Below are positions 8,163-17,248 of a DNA stretch of 62,773 bases, piece by piece. The notes below the pieces were generated by a model that did not search any database, had not been told where the DNA came from, and saw only the letters and a list, made by a program, of their open reading frames with translations. Location of the stretch: positions 1 through 62,773 of the forward strand of contig JAFYWG010000062.1 in the NCBI GenBank assembly GCA_017558115.1, given 5' to 3'. The DNA comes from Alistipes sp. (GTDB lineage: Bacteria > Bacteroidota > Bacteroidia > Bacteroidales > Rikenellaceae). Positions within the stretch are counted from its first letter, which is position 1, and each line of letters begins with the position of its first letter. The position numbers and the translations under genes are program-made.

Positions 8163-9893
8163 TTAGAATGAAAGTGTCAAAGCGAGGTTGACACCTGTGA
8201 AAGCGGGCTGGAAGCGACATACACCACCAGAGCATACATAACCTGCGCGGTTACGGCCATAAGAGAGCTGAGCGCGGAAGCTGTTGTGTGTGAAGCTTGC
8301 ACCTACCTGGTAGTAGTGCAAGAGCGCGTGCTCGTACTCATATGTGTTAACATTCATATAGTAGTTACCATATGCGCCATCCTGCATCTTCTCGCAGTTC
8401 CACATATCGCTAACGTAGAAGCTGAACTTGGGAGCGAAGTTGTACTCGATAGTTGCTGCTACCCAGTCACCCTCGTAGTCGTTAGATGCAAGGTACTGTG
8501 CCTCGAAGCGCAATGAGTGCTTCTTGTTAATCTTGTAAGTTACATCACCTACGAAGATGTGTGAACGGCAGTAGTGTGCGTGATCACCATCGTAGTGGTT
8601 GATCTCCTCATCCCAGCGCTGGAAAGAGTAGAAGAAGGTAGTCTTGAGCTGCTTGTTCCACTGACGCTCAACGTCGAAGTTGAAGTCGATCCATACGTTA
8701 CGACCCTCCATATCACCGCCAGCCATAGGGTTGTAGTGATCCAAAGAGTTGAACATAGAGAAGTTAGCGTGGAAATTCCAGTACTTACCGCGTGCCTTGG
8801 GGTTACGCAATGAGTAGTAGAGGTCGATCTGACCACCTACCTCACCACCTGTGTGAACGCTTGAACCACGGTAGGGGTTGAGGTTTGCGAGTGAGTAGGT
8901 GTGCTGACGTGTGAGCAATGGCACATAGTTCATTGAGTTACCACCGCCGATACCCATAGGACGGTACTCGATGAATGTTGTCATGTTCTCCATGCGGCGG
9001 AATGAAGCCGAAGCAGAGAAACGACCAATGTTGTAACCCAAATCAAGTGTAATGGCGTTACCCTTAGCAGCATCCTTTGTGGGGTTGTAGATATCCTCGT
9101 TGAGCTTTGCAACATACTCACCACGAAGTGAGAAGCCTGCATACTCGAAGTTCAAACGACCAGAAGCCATGTGGAGGATATCGTTCTCGACACCCTTAAA
9201 CATGCCACCCTCAACAGGGAAGTTTACAGAGGCATCCTTCTGGTAGCGACCTACGTAGCTACCCTCGAGAGCAACCAAACCGTCGTACCAACCAGCCATC
9301 TCAGAGATTGAGAGCGAGAGGTCACCACCCCATACAGTGCTCTTTGAGCGAACATCGTAGAGGCGAGGCAAACCTGCCAACACCTTAATGTTCACCATAT
9401 TATTGAAGTTGTAGTATGCACGAGCACCTGCCAACGAGTTGTTGAATGCCAAGGCGCGATCCTCGTATGTACGGAAGATAAGACCGCTACCAAACTGGTC
9501 ATAAATATCACCGAGGCGAACACCCCAATTTGCATCCTCCCACTGAACATACTTGGTGATGAACATATTGAGCTTCGAATTACGAATATTGTAGTCGTAG
9601 AAGTCGTAGCCATACAATGGAGGAAGGTAGCCATCTACCTGGATACCTGCAGAGAAGCGACCAATGTTGTAGTCCACCTTGAGGTAGTCGTTAGAACCAA
9701 AGTCGCCACGTGTACGCTTCTCGGGAACAACCAAGCCAATCTCCTCGAGCTTCTTGTCGGGAGCATAGTAAGAGTTGTTGCTCTCCAATGCAACAGAGAT
9801 CTGACCCTCGCCAACCTTAATCTGAGCTGAGGCCTCCTCTACAGCAAAAACAGTGGCAACAGCCACGCCAAGCAAAAGTAGAAATTTCTTCAT
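8163..9893 (-). CDS. DUF6029-type outer-membrane beta-barrel protein
   Basis: A 576-residue protein with a type-I signal peptide (cleavage near EEASAQ) and the alternating Tyr/Phe-rich strands of a large barrel throughout (for example YLKVDYNIGRFSAGIQVDGY, DIYDQFGSGLIFRTYEDRAL). It ends in a C-terminal aromatic (LALTLSF), typical of BAM-inserted barrels. It matches the DUF6029 family, which is regularly found next to Omp28 and TlpA-like genes in Bacteroidales (family knowledge). Likely an outer-membrane partner of the two Omp28 lipoproteins; the transported or displayed substrate is unknown. Confidence 0.8.
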   Translation of the reverse strand: MKKFLLLLGVAVATVFAVEEASAQIKVGEGQISVALESNNSYYAPDKKLEEIGLVVPEKRTRGDFGSNDYLKVDYNIGRFSAGIQVDGYLPPLYGYDFYDYNIRNSKLNMFITKYVQWEDANWGVRLGDIYDQFGSGLIFRTYEDRALAFNNSLAGARAYYNFNNMVNIKVLAGLPRLYDVRSKSTVWGGDLSLSISEMAGWYDGLVALEGSYVGRYQKDASVNFPVEGGMFKGVENDILHMASGRLNFEYAGFSLRGEYVAKLNEDIYNPTKDAAKGNAITLDLGYNIGRFSASASFRRMENMTTFIEYRPMGIGGGNSMNYVPLLTRQHTYSLANLNPYRGSSVHTGGEVGGQIDLYYSLRNPKARGKYWNFHANFSMFNSLDHYNPMAGGDMEGRNVWIDFNFDVERQWNKQLKTTFFYSFQRWDEEINHYDGDHAHYCRSHIFVGDVTYKINKKHSLRFEAQYLASNDYEGDWVAATIEYNFAPKFSFYVSDMWNCEKMQDGAYGNYYMNVNTYEYEHALLHYYQVGASFTHNSFRAQLSYGRNRAGYVCSGGVCRFQPAFTGVNLALTLSF

Positions 9894-9969
9894 CTTTTAT
9901 AGTCTATTTTTCGGGCATAAGGGGAGCCACAATGACGTAGCTCCCTCTCCCAAAGTTAGTTTACAGATA

Positions 9970-10452
9970 TTACTTCAAAGCCTTGATCTTCTCGAACAAC
10001 TCCTGCTCGCTACCAGGTGTGTAGCCAGAGTGTGAGTAGACAATGTTACCCTTACCATCAACGATGAAGGTGTGGGGTGTGAGGCTCACGTTCATAGCGC
10101 GCTTGAAGTCCTGGTTCTTGTCGTAGAGACATACGTAGTCGTCCCAACCCTGACCCTTAGTCATAGCACGTGCACGGCTAACAGTACGTGCATCGTCAAC
10201 AGAAACGGCAACAACCTTCATATCTACCTCCTCGAGCCAGTCTGCGAGGTTGTCGTTGATAGCGTTGAGCTCCTGGATGCAGGGCTTACATGTTGTAGAC
10301 CAGAATGAGATGATCATAGGAGTACCATCAGCGAGTGACTTGGTTGAGATAACCTTACCCTCCTGGTTCTCAATCTTTACATCGGGCAACGACTGTGCTG
10401 AAGCACCTACACCTACCATTACGGCAAGCATCAAAAACAAAAGCTTTTTCAT
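9970..10452 (-). CDS. TlpA/ResA-like periplasmic thioredoxin
   Basis: A 160-residue secreted thioredoxin-fold protein. The signal peptide ends at GASAQ, and the AhpC/TSA-Redoxin type fold carries the active site STTCKPC (Cys55 and Cys58). The cis-Pro loop SLTPHTFIVDGKG near residue 125 is intact. It would reduce or shuttle disulfides in the periplasm. First gene of the operon with DUF6029 and two CxxC-bearing Omp28 lipoproteins, which are plausible redox clients. A 76-bp gap separates it from the DUF6029 gene. Confidence 0.88.
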   Translation of the reverse strand: MKKLLFLMLAVMVGVGASAQSLPDVKIENQEGKVISTKSLADGTPMIISFWSTTCKPCIQELNAINDNLADWLEEVDMKVVAVSVDDARTVSRARAMTKGQGWDDYVCLYDKNQDFKRAMNVSLTPHTFIVDGKGNIVYSHSGYTPGSEQELFEKIKALK

Positions 10453-10812
10453 AATTAATAATGAAGTTTTAAGTTAATATTATTCTTATCCAAAATCTCC
10501 GCGACTATCCCACTAACACTCAGGGTATTACCTCACACAAAACATCACAAAAACGGCCACAGAGATACATTTATCTATTTTATTTGTGCGCAAGATAGTG
10601 ATTTTTCTACAAACAACCGCACATTTTCAAAGAAAATCGGGCGAATAGGCATAAATAGCGGTTGAACGGGCATAAAACAGCGAGGGATGTAATGACGCTA
10701 AACATGCTTGGAGTGATTGCCACAAGGCGAAAATAATGCGGTAAGGGTTGCAAAAACGAAAATTATTTCCTATTTTTGCATAAACGAACAACACTAACAA
10801 AACTTTTATACT
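10453..10812. other. Divergent intergenic region, tlpA-like / small membrane protein
   Basis: 360 bp, AT-rich. It carries the plus-strand promoter at 10748-10778. For the minus-strand operon only an imperfect TATCTTGC (about 10590-10597) is seen. No ORF with coding character and no hairpin of note. Confidence 0.5.
10748..10778 (+). promoter_or_regulatory. Bacteroidetes-type promoter
   Basis: TTG at 10748-10750 and TATTTTTG at 10771-10778 with a 20-bp spacer match the sigma-ABfr consensus. The start codon of the small membrane protein follows 34 bp later. Confidence 0.75.
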
Positions 10813-11283
10813 ATGAAAAATTTCAAAACATTTAGCATGGCAGCCCTCGTGCTCTCAGGCTTTATCTTCTTGATCGTTGTCTTGACAGCGCTCATCGACA
10901 CCCCAACATTCCTCCACCGCATGCACTCAACAATCATCGCATGGCAGCTTCCTTTGGTCGCTATCGGCATGATTGCATACGCTAGCGTTAAGGAGCAGGG
11001 CACTCTTTTGAACTCTATCTTCCGCCTTACAGCGGCAGGCCTCTTGTTCATCGCATTCCTCTGCACAAACCTCACAAAGAACATCGTTCAGGATGCTGCA
11101 AGCAACATCGAGAACTATGTTGACGTAGCAGAGAAGACCATAAAGAGCGAGGCTGAGAACGTGAAGGACTACGAGAAGCAGCTCCAGCGCGCTATGGAGG
11201 ATGCTAACGAGAAGGCGAAGAAGAACAGACGCGACCGCGACTGGGATGACTACGATGACTACGATGATGAGTACTATTACTAA
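10813..11283 (+). CDS. Small membrane protein with acidic Asp/Tyr tail, unknown function
   Basis: 156 residues. Three hydrophobic segments (about 10-28, 44-60, 69-88) are followed by a charged helical, coiled-coil-prone stretch (about 93-140, repeated Glu/Lys) and an extreme C-terminus alternating Asp with Tyr (DDYDDYDDEYYY). No family is recognised. It has its own consensus promoter and its own terminator, so it is a monocistronic, probably well-expressed gene. The tail could bind cations or a basic partner; this is speculation from composition only. Confidence 0.75.
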   Translation: MKNFKTFSMAALVLSGFIFLIVVLTALIDTPTFLHRMHSTIIAWQLPLVAIGMIAYASVKEQGTLLNSIFRLTAAGLLFIAFLCTNLTKNIVQDAASNIENYVDVAEKTIKSEAENVKDYEKQLQRAMEDANEKAKKNRRDRDWDDYDDYDDEYYY

Positions 11284-11309
11284 TCACTCAACTCTCCTAA
11301 AAAACTCTA

Positions 11310-11340
11310 AGAGTGGTGTCCGCTGGGCACCACTCTTTTT
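11310..11340 (+). terminator. Intrinsic terminator
   Basis: AGAGTGGTG...CACCACTCT stem with a GC-rich loop followed by TTTTT, 26 bp after the stop of the small membrane protein. Confidence 0.85.
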
Positions 11341-11377
11341 GCATCTTATACTCCTAAATATCGAGTCATTACACACT

Positions 11378-12301
11378 CTACTTTAGCCCTCGTTTACGGG
11401 CATAGCGCCAGAACTTAAAGAGCTTCAACTTCTTACTCAAACCGAAATCTGCCACCACGATATTCCACAACGAGAAGAAGTCAATCTGGGAACGTATCGA
11501 GAGCAGATAGTCGCACGTAGCCTCCATGCCATACTCCGCCACAAGCTCCATGTAGACCTTAAGCAGCGTGTCGTGCAACTCCTTCGTGAAGCGACCAGCA
11601 AGGTCGCTCTTAATATCGTGGCAGAGACGCACATTGCATGCGCGCTTCTCTATCGACATATTATTTATGCAGCTCCCCATATTGGCCATGTCGTAGTGGT
11701 AGACATAGGCATTGGGCAGAGTCTTAACACCCCTACTGCGGCACACAATCTTGAGGTGTGCAAGCCAATCCTCCGCATAGCGATACGAGTCATCGAAGCG
11801 TATATCGTTTTTGATGAATAGGTCGCGTCGTAGCAGCGCACCCCATATCGCGAGCTTACCCCTGCGGCAGACAAGATGTCGCAACAACTCATCGGGGGTA
11901 GTAGCATTTCTAACTGGTTTATTCTTAACCACATCGCCAGGCAGATGTGCCACCCATGCCATACGCACAATGTCGCACTCATCGACATAGGGCACGGCCA
12001 ACTCCAGCGTGTTTGGCTCAATCCAGTCATCAGCATCGGCAAACATCACCCACTCCGCCTGAGCACTCTCAATACCGAGGTTGCGAGCAGAGCTAACGCC
12101 ACCATTGGGCTTATCCAACACCCTCACACGGCTATCCTCGGCCGCATAACGACGACATACATCGAGGCTGCCATCGCGACTACCATCGTTCACGAGCAGC
12201 AGCTCGAAATCGGTAAATGTCTGCTTAAGAATGCTATCCACGCATCGCGGAATATAGGCCTCAGCATTGTAGATGGGGACTATGATAGAGACAAGTGGCA
12301 T
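11378..12301 (-). CDS. Family 2 glycosyltransferase
   Basis: 307 residues. A GT-A fold N-terminal domain starts with SIIVPIYNAEAYI, followed by LVNDGSRDGS, the SSARNLGIE segment and the metal-binding VMFADADDW (about residues 86-94). The catalytic region includes RYAEDWLAHLK near 190. It transfers a sugar from a nucleotide donor, probably to a cell-surface glycan; acceptor and donor cannot be read from sequence. It stands alone rather than in a polysaccharide locus, between two plus-strand genes. Confidence 0.9.
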   Translation of the reverse strand: MPLVSIIVPIYNAEAYIPRCVDSILKQTFTDFELLLVNDGSRDGSLDVCRRYAAEDSRVRVLDKPNGGVSSARNLGIESAQAEWVMFADADDWIEPNTLELAVPYVDECDIVRMAWVAHLPGDVVKNKPVRNATTPDELLRHLVCRRGKLAIWGALLRRDLFIKNDIRFDDSYRYAEDWLAHLKIVCRSRGVKTLPNAYVYHYDMANMGSCINNMSIEKRACNVRLCHDIKSDLAGRFTKELHDTLLKVYMELVAEYGMEATCDYLLSIRSQIDFFSLWNIVVADFGLSKKLKLFKFWRYARKRGLK

Positions 12302-12366
12302 ATCGTAACTATGTTTAATTCAATACTGTTTTATTCTGCGAAGTTAACAAAAAAAGATCTCTCCTC

Positions 12367-12374
12367 CAAATTTA
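12367..12374 (-). promoter_or_regulatory. Possible -7 box for the glycosyltransferase
   Basis: TAAATTTG on the minus strand, 66 bp before the start codon, fits TAnnTTTG. No TTG lies at the usual distance, so support is partial. Confidence 0.4.
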
Positions 12375-12475
12375 GCCATTAACGCAACCCCATAAATCCC
12401 CAATTATTCAAAATGTTTATTGCCATATTTATGATTATTTTTGCCGAAAAAAGCACGCGATTAAAAATAAATTTC

Positions 12476-12483
12476 TATCTTTG
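12476..12483 (+). promoter_or_regulatory. -7 box for the cytochrome c module
   Basis: TATCTTTG ends 19 bp before the resB start and matches TAnnTTTG. The -33 element is not evident. Confidence 0.55.
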
Positions 12484-12502
12484 AGGCAAATATTTCATTG
12501 TA

Positions 12503-13345
12503 ATGGGTGTTAAAGAGAGAAAGGTCGTTGTAACTGAAATAGTTGTGGTTGCCGTAGTGGTAGCCATAGCTACGCTATTACAGGCTCTCGTGGGAAGCTT
12601 CCCCACCGACATCTTCACCTTCCCGCTCAACATCATCTGCATGGCGCTATGGCTTGTAGCGTGCTACCTACTCTACAAACACCGCGAGACATCAGCCCTT
12701 GCACAGTCGTTACTCTCAACCCGTGCCACATGGTTCTCGCTCGCAGCAATGGTAGCGACTGGCCTCTACCTCGGCCTACAGAGCCAGCCCAACAGCACGG
12801 CATGGCCCATCGTTCTGGGTATACTCTTCACGCTTACACACCTTCTACTTATCACCATGCGCGGATGGCGCACAGCAAAGGGCATACGTTGGCGCTTCAC
12901 GCTGCTACATGCGGGTCTTATCATAGCCCTCGGCGCAGGATTTTGGGGATCACCCGACCGCGTGCAGTTGCGAACAATGCTCCAGGATAAGCCCGTAAAT
13001 CACGCCTACCACCTCGACAGCACGCTTACAAACCTCGACTACACGATGCAGCTCGAGGAGTGCAACACGGAGTATAACACAAGCGGTATGCCCACGCACT
13101 TTGAAGCAAAGGTAAGCATTGACAATGAGATTGTTACACTAAAAGTCAACCACCCCTATAATAGGACATTTGGCGAGAAGATATACCTCGTGAGCATCAA
13201 CCAAGAGCATGGGTACTGCATCGTGGAGATAGTGCGCGAGCCCTGGCAGTGGGCATCGCTCGCAGGCATCATTCTAATACTCGCGGGTGCGGTGATGCTC
13301 TTTATTCGCGGACCACGCCACATGGCAAACAAAAAGATGAAGTAG
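12503..13345 (+). CDS. resB: ResB-like cytochrome c biogenesis protein
   Basis: 280 residues with about four N-terminal membrane helices (about 10-30, 40-60, 73-92, 103-117), then helix 130-147, a periplasmic domain of about 100 residues (150-250) and a final helix at about 255-272. This is the layout of short Bacteroidetes ResB homologues, which act with CcsA in system II haem delivery and attachment to apocytochromes. It is followed after 1 bp by ccsA and then a multihaem cytochrome, a clear functional unit. Sequence identity to classical ResB is expected to be low, so the call rests on topology and context. Confidence 0.75.
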   Translation: MGVKERKVVVTEIVVVAVVVAIATLLQALVGSFPTDIFTFPLNIICMALWLVACYLLYKHRETSALAQSLLSTRATWFSLAAMVATGLYLGLQSQPNSTAWPIVLGILFTLTHLLLITMRGWRTAKGIRWRFTLLHAGLIIALGAGFWGSPDRVQLRTMLQDKPVNHAYHLDSTLTNLDYTMQLEECNTEYNTSGMPTHFEAKVSIDNEIVTLKVNHPYNRTFGEKIYLVSINQEHGYCIVEIVREPWQWASLAGIILILAGAVMLFIRGPRHMANKKMK

Positions 13346-13346
13346 C

Positions 13347-14144
13347 ATGGAGTTAGGATGGAACATTTTTCCCTGGGTAGCCGTCGCAGTATTTGTGCTA
13401 TCGCTCTTCTCGGCAATATTTGCACTACGCAAGCGCGAGAGAAGCAGCATGGCCATAGCATGTAGTGCCACGGCCATAGCCCTCTTTGTGCTCTTTATCG
13501 CTTCGCTGTGGATGACATTGGAGCGCCCACCGCTACGCACCATGGGTGAGACACGCCTCTGGTACTCGCTCTTTATGCTCTTAGCGGGACTATTCACGTA
13601 TATGCGTTGGCAATTCCGCTGGATAATATCCTTCTCTACGCTGCTGGCTACGGTATTTATGGTCATCAACATTCTCAAACCCGAGATTCACGACCAGACA
13701 CTTATGCCCGCGCTGCAGAGCATATGGTTTGTGCCCCACGTATCGGTATATATGTTCTCGTACGCACTCTTGGGTTGCGCCACAATACTCTCCATCGCTG
13801 CCCTCGCCACACGTAGCAACAGGTTTGACGAGGCCATCGAGCGCCTCATCTATGGTGGCACAGCCTTCGTGACAATAGGCATGCTCACGGGTGCGATATG
13901 GGCAAAGGATGCATGGGGCGCATACTGGAGCTGGGATGCCAAGGAGGCATGGGCAGCGGTGACTTGGGGTCTCTACCTCATCGCCATACACCTCGCGCTA
14001 CGCCCCGCAACCTACACCTCCGAGCGACAGAAGCGCACATACTATATTATAATAGTGGTGGCGTTTGTCGCCCTGCAGATGTGTTGGTGGGGTGTCAACT
14101 ACCTACCATCGGCACAGGCAAGCGTACACACATACAATCAATAG
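13347..14144 (+). CDS. ccsA: CcsA-type cytochrome c synthase, haem-handling protein
   Basis: 265 residues, about eight membrane helices. The signature tryptophan-rich segment WGAYWSWDAKEAWA (about 189-202) is the WWD domain that binds haem in CcsA/CcmC proteins. Conserved histidines appear in WFVPHVSVYMF (about 127-137) and AIHLAL (about 213-218). With ResB it forms the system II synthase that attaches haem to CxxCH motifs in the periplasm. It is one base after resB and 43 bp before a cytochrome with three CxxCH sites, its obvious client. Confidence 0.88.
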   Translation: MELGWNIFPWVAVAVFVLSLFSAIFALRKRERSSMAIACSATAIALFVLFIASLWMTLERPPLRTMGETRLWYSLFMLLAGLFTYMRWQFRWIISFSTLLATVFMVINILKPEIHDQTLMPALQSIWFVPHVSVYMFSYALLGCATILSIAALATRSNRFDEAIERLIYGGTAFVTIGMLTGAIWAKDAWGAYWSWDAKEAWAAVTWGLYLIAIHLALRPATYTSERQKRTYYIIIVVAFVALQMCWWGVNYLPSAQASVHTYNQ

Positions 14145-14187
14145 CACTCCGAAAACGATTGATTAACAACCTAATATACAAAGCACT

Positions 14188-15672
14188 ATGAAAAACCTAA
14201 AAAAGAGTCAGCTTATTCTCATAGCGGCGCTCGCCATCGTTGTTGTGGCGTTCGTTGTCTATCGAATTACTGTTCGTCCTCCCTCTGAGGATCTCTCACC
14301 CGAGGCTCGCGTAGCAGCGATCTTGGATAAGGGCGGTTGCCTCGATTGCCACAGCGCAAATCCCGACCTACCCTTCTATGCCGACATGCCCGTTATTGGC
14401 GACATGGTAAAGACCGATGCTGAGGAGGGTTACCGCGCCTTCGATGTTGTGCCCCTCATCAACGCCCTCAAAAATGGCGAGACACCCAACCCCGTAGATG
14501 TGGCAAAGGTGGAGAAGGTGGCAGCAGACAGAAGTATGCCCGCAGCAAAGTACTACCTCGTGCACTGGGGTAGCCAGATGACCGACGCCAAGAGCGACAT
14601 CATCGCAGACTGGGCAACAAGCTATCGCATAGCATACTACAACGATGGTCTCGAGGGTAAGCGTGCAGGTGAGCCCGTACGTCCTATCGTACCCCCAACT
14701 GACATCAACCAGGAGAAGGCGAAGCTCGGCTTCGACCTCTTCCACGATGCACGTCTCTCAGTAGACAACACCGTATCGTGCGCATCGTGCCACGGCCTCG
14801 ACACAGGTGGCGTGGATAACCACCAGTACTCACACGGCGTTGAAGATCGCTTGGGTGGCGTGAATGCTCCTACGGTATATAACGCAGTATACAATTTCGT
14901 GCAGTTCTGGGATGGTCGCGCTGCAACACTCGCAGCACAGGCTGCAGGCCCCCCTCTCAACCCTGTTGAGATGGCATCTACATCTTTCGACGAGATCATC
15001 GCAAAGCTCAAAGCAGATGCTAATTACGTAGCAAAGTTCAAGGCTCTCTACCCTGGCGAGGGCATCACCGAGGCTACAATCACAAATGCTATCGAGGAGT
15101 TTGAGCGCACGCTCACAACGCCCAACTCACGCTTCGACCAGTGGTTGCTCGGCAACAACGACGCTATCACGGCTGAGGAGCTTAAGGGTTATGAGCTCTT
15201 CAAGGAGTATAACTGCGCAACTTGCCACGTAGGTCCTAACCTCGGTGGTCAGTCGTACGAGCTTATGGGCTTGCGCCGCCACTATTTCGATGCTCGTGGC
15301 ACTGAGCTTACCGAGGAGGATAATGGCCGCTACAAGGAGACTAAGGAGGAACGCGACCGCCACCGCTTCAAGGTTCCTGGCTTGCGTAACGTAGAGCTCA
15401 CATGGCCCTACTACCACGACGGCACACGCCTCACGATGGATGATGCTGTTCGCGATATGGCCCTTTACCAGTGCGACATCAAGCTTTCGAATAGCGAGAC
15501 CGAGGCTATCGTAGCCTTCCTACGCACGCTCACTGGCGAGCACAATGGCGAGCTTCTCACCAACCCCAATGAGTATGGCGTAGTCGTAACGCACGACGAT
15601 GAGGGCTACGACCACAACATCGACCACAACCACGAGGTGGAGGCGGAGGTTGCCGCAGAGGTCGAGGAGTAA
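14188..15672 (+). CDS. Cytochrome c peroxidase with extra N-terminal haem-binding domain
   Basis: 494 residues, membrane-anchored by an N-terminal helix (about 9-27). Three c-type haem sites are present: CLDCH (51-55) in an N-terminal haem_bd-like domain, CASCH (198-202) and CATCH (343-347) in the CCP/MauG core. The core also has FWDGRAATLAAQA and the GLRNVELTWPYYHDG segment. Such proteins reduce H2O2 in the periplasm using electrons from the quinol pool or other cytochromes. The protein ends in a His/Asp/Glu-rich tail (about 466-494), which may bind metal. It is co-transcribed with resB and ccsA, which would mature it. Confidence 0.88.
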   Translation: MKNLKKSQLILIAALAIVVVAFVVYRITVRPPSEDLSPEARVAAILDKGGCLDCHSANPDLPFYADMPVIGDMVKTDAEEGYRAFDVVPLINALKNGETPNPVDVAKVEKVAADRSMPAAKYYLVHWGSQMTDAKSDIIADWATSYRIAYYNDGLEGKRAGEPVRPIVPPTDINQEKAKLGFDLFHDARLSVDNTVSCASCHGLDTGGVDNHQYSHGVEDRLGGVNAPTVYNAVYNFVQFWDGRAATLAAQAAGPPLNPVEMASTSFDEIIAKLKADANYVAKFKALYPGEGITEATITNAIEEFERTLTTPNSRFDQWLLGNNDAITAEELKGYELFKEYNCATCHVGPNLGGQSYELMGLRRHYFDARGTELTEEDNGRYKETKEERDRHRFKVPGLRNVELTWPYYHDGTRLTMDDAVRDMALYQCDIKLSNSETEAIVAFLRTLTGEHNGELLTNPNEYGVVVTHDDEGYDHNIDHNHEVEAEVAAEVEE

Positions 15673-15693
15673 GATTTGATACTATTTTAATAT

Positions 15694-15725
15694 ATGGGGA
15701 TGTCCGCGGGGCATCCTCATTTTTG
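15694..15725 (+). terminator. Intrinsic terminator of cytochrome module
   Basis: GGGGATGTCC / GGGGCATCC imperfect hairpin followed by CATTTTTG, 25 bp after the peroxidase stop. Confidence 0.7.
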
Positions 15726-15752
15726 TTTAGTTACAAATAATTACTATCTTTG
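15723..15752 (+). promoter_or_regulatory. Bacteroidetes-type promoter of the NCS2 permease
   Basis: TTG at 15723-15725, 19-bp spacer, TATCTTTG at 15745-15752; the start codon follows 40 bp later. Confidence 0.8.
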
Positions 15753-15792
15753 GGGCATCAAACTGTTATAACCCAACTACAAACATAGTATT

Positions 15793-17226
15793 ATGCTTAA
15801 ACGACTTTTTGGCTTTGACTCGAAGCAGCACAGCCTACGCACCGAGATTATGGCGGGTATCACCATCTTCCTTACCATGTCATACATCCTCGCCGTTAAC
15901 CCCAGCATCTTCAAGGAGATAAACATGCCCGAGGGCGCAGTCTTCACCTCCACAGCCCTCGCAGCGATTGTCGGCTGCGTGGCAATGGCGATATACGGCA
16001 AACTGCCCTTCGGCCTTGCACCAGGCATGGGTCTTAACGCCTTCTTCGTCTACACCGTATGCCTTGGCATGGGCTACGACTGGCCCTTCGCCCTCACCGC
16101 AGTATTCCTTGAAGGTATACTCTTTATAATATTGACCCTTACCAATGTGCGCGAGGCGATTGTAAACTGCATACCCGCGAATCTGCGCTACGCCATAGGT
16201 GCAGGCATCGGACTCTTTATCGCCTTCATCGGCTTGCAGTCGGCAGGCATCATCGCGAGCAACGAGGCTACGCTCGTGACACTCGGCGATGTGACAAGCG
16301 GCTCGGCATTGCTCGGCATCATTGGACTATTTATCACGGGCTTCCTATATATTAAGAAGGTGCATGGCGCTATGCTATTTGGTGTGCTTATCACCATGGT
16401 TATCGGCATACCTATGGGCATCACCGAGTTTCAGGGCGTGACATCGACACCCTCATCCATCGAACCTATATTCTGCAAGTTCCAGTGGGACAACATCTTC
16501 ACACTTGATATGTTGGTAGTGGTATTTACCTTCCTGTTTATAGATATGTTCGACACCGTGGGCACGCTTATCGGCGTGTGCCAGCGCGCGGGCATGGTAG
16601 ACAAGGAGGGTCGCATCGAGCGCCTCAATCAGGCATTTATGGCAGACTCCATCGCCACTACCGTGGGTGCTATACTCGGCACATCTACCACCACGACATA
16701 TGTCGAGAGTGCTGCGGGCGTGGCACAGGGTGGCCGCACGGGTCTTACTGCCTTTGTTGTGGGCTGCTGCTTTGTTGTGGCACTCTTCTTCTCGCCACTC
16801 TTTCTCTCCATCCCCGCGGCAGCAACGGCTCCCGTGCTTATCATCGTGGGATTGTTGATGCTCGAGCCCATTCGCAACATCGACTTCAGCGACTACACAG
16901 AGTCTATACCTGCATTCGTGTGCATCATACTCATGCCCCTTTCATACTCAATCTCTGACGGCATCCTTATGGGTATGATATGCTATGTATTGCTCAATAT
17001 GTTCTGCGGCAAGTTCAAGAAGATTTCAATCACGATGTACATCCTCGCGGCACTCTTTATTTTGAAGTATATCTTCATCGTCGTAGAGCCCAACAACGAG
17101 AAGGTTGTGCCCTATATATGCCCCATATGCAGTGCTACGACAGAGATGGTCGAAGAGGGCGCTACGGAGTCCGAACCCGAGGAGGTAATCCCATTCACAA
17201 TGGAGAGTGTGGAGGTTACGGAGTAA
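15793..17226 (+). CDS. NCS2-family purine (adenine/guanine/hypoxanthine) permease
   Basis: 477 residues, about 12-14 membrane helices, AzgA/PbuG branch. Signatures are AGITIFLTMSYILAVNP, the substrate-site segment GLAPGMGLNAFF (about 77-88), DMFDTVGTLIG (about 250-260) and GTSTTTTYVESAAG (about 296-309). It imports purine bases by proton symport. An unusual cytoplasmic-type C-terminus (about 432-477) carries CPIC and an acidic run not needed for transport. Monocistronic: own promoter and a strong terminator. Confidence 0.92.
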   Translation: MLKRLFGFDSKQHSLRTEIMAGITIFLTMSYILAVNPSIFKEINMPEGAVFTSTALAAIVGCVAMAIYGKLPFGLAPGMGLNAFFVYTVCLGMGYDWPFALTAVFLEGILFIILTLTNVREAIVNCIPANLRYAIGAGIGLFIAFIGLQSAGIIASNEATLVTLGDVTSGSALLGIIGLFITGFLYIKKVHGAMLFGVLITMVIGIPMGITEFQGVTSTPSSIEPIFCKFQWDNIFTLDMLVVVFTFLFIDMFDTVGTLIGVCQRAGMVDKEGRIERLNQAFMADSIATTVGAILGTSTTTTYVESAAGVAQGGRTGLTAFVVGCCFVVALFFSPLFLSIPAAATAPVLIIVGLLMLEPIRNIDFSDYTESIPAFVCIILMPLSYSISDGILMGMICYVLLNMFCGKFKKISITMYILAALFILKYIFIVVEPNNEKVVPYICPICSATTEMVEEGATESEPEEVIPFTMESVEVTE

Positions 17227-17248
17227 CAGCATAGGCATATAAAAAAGT

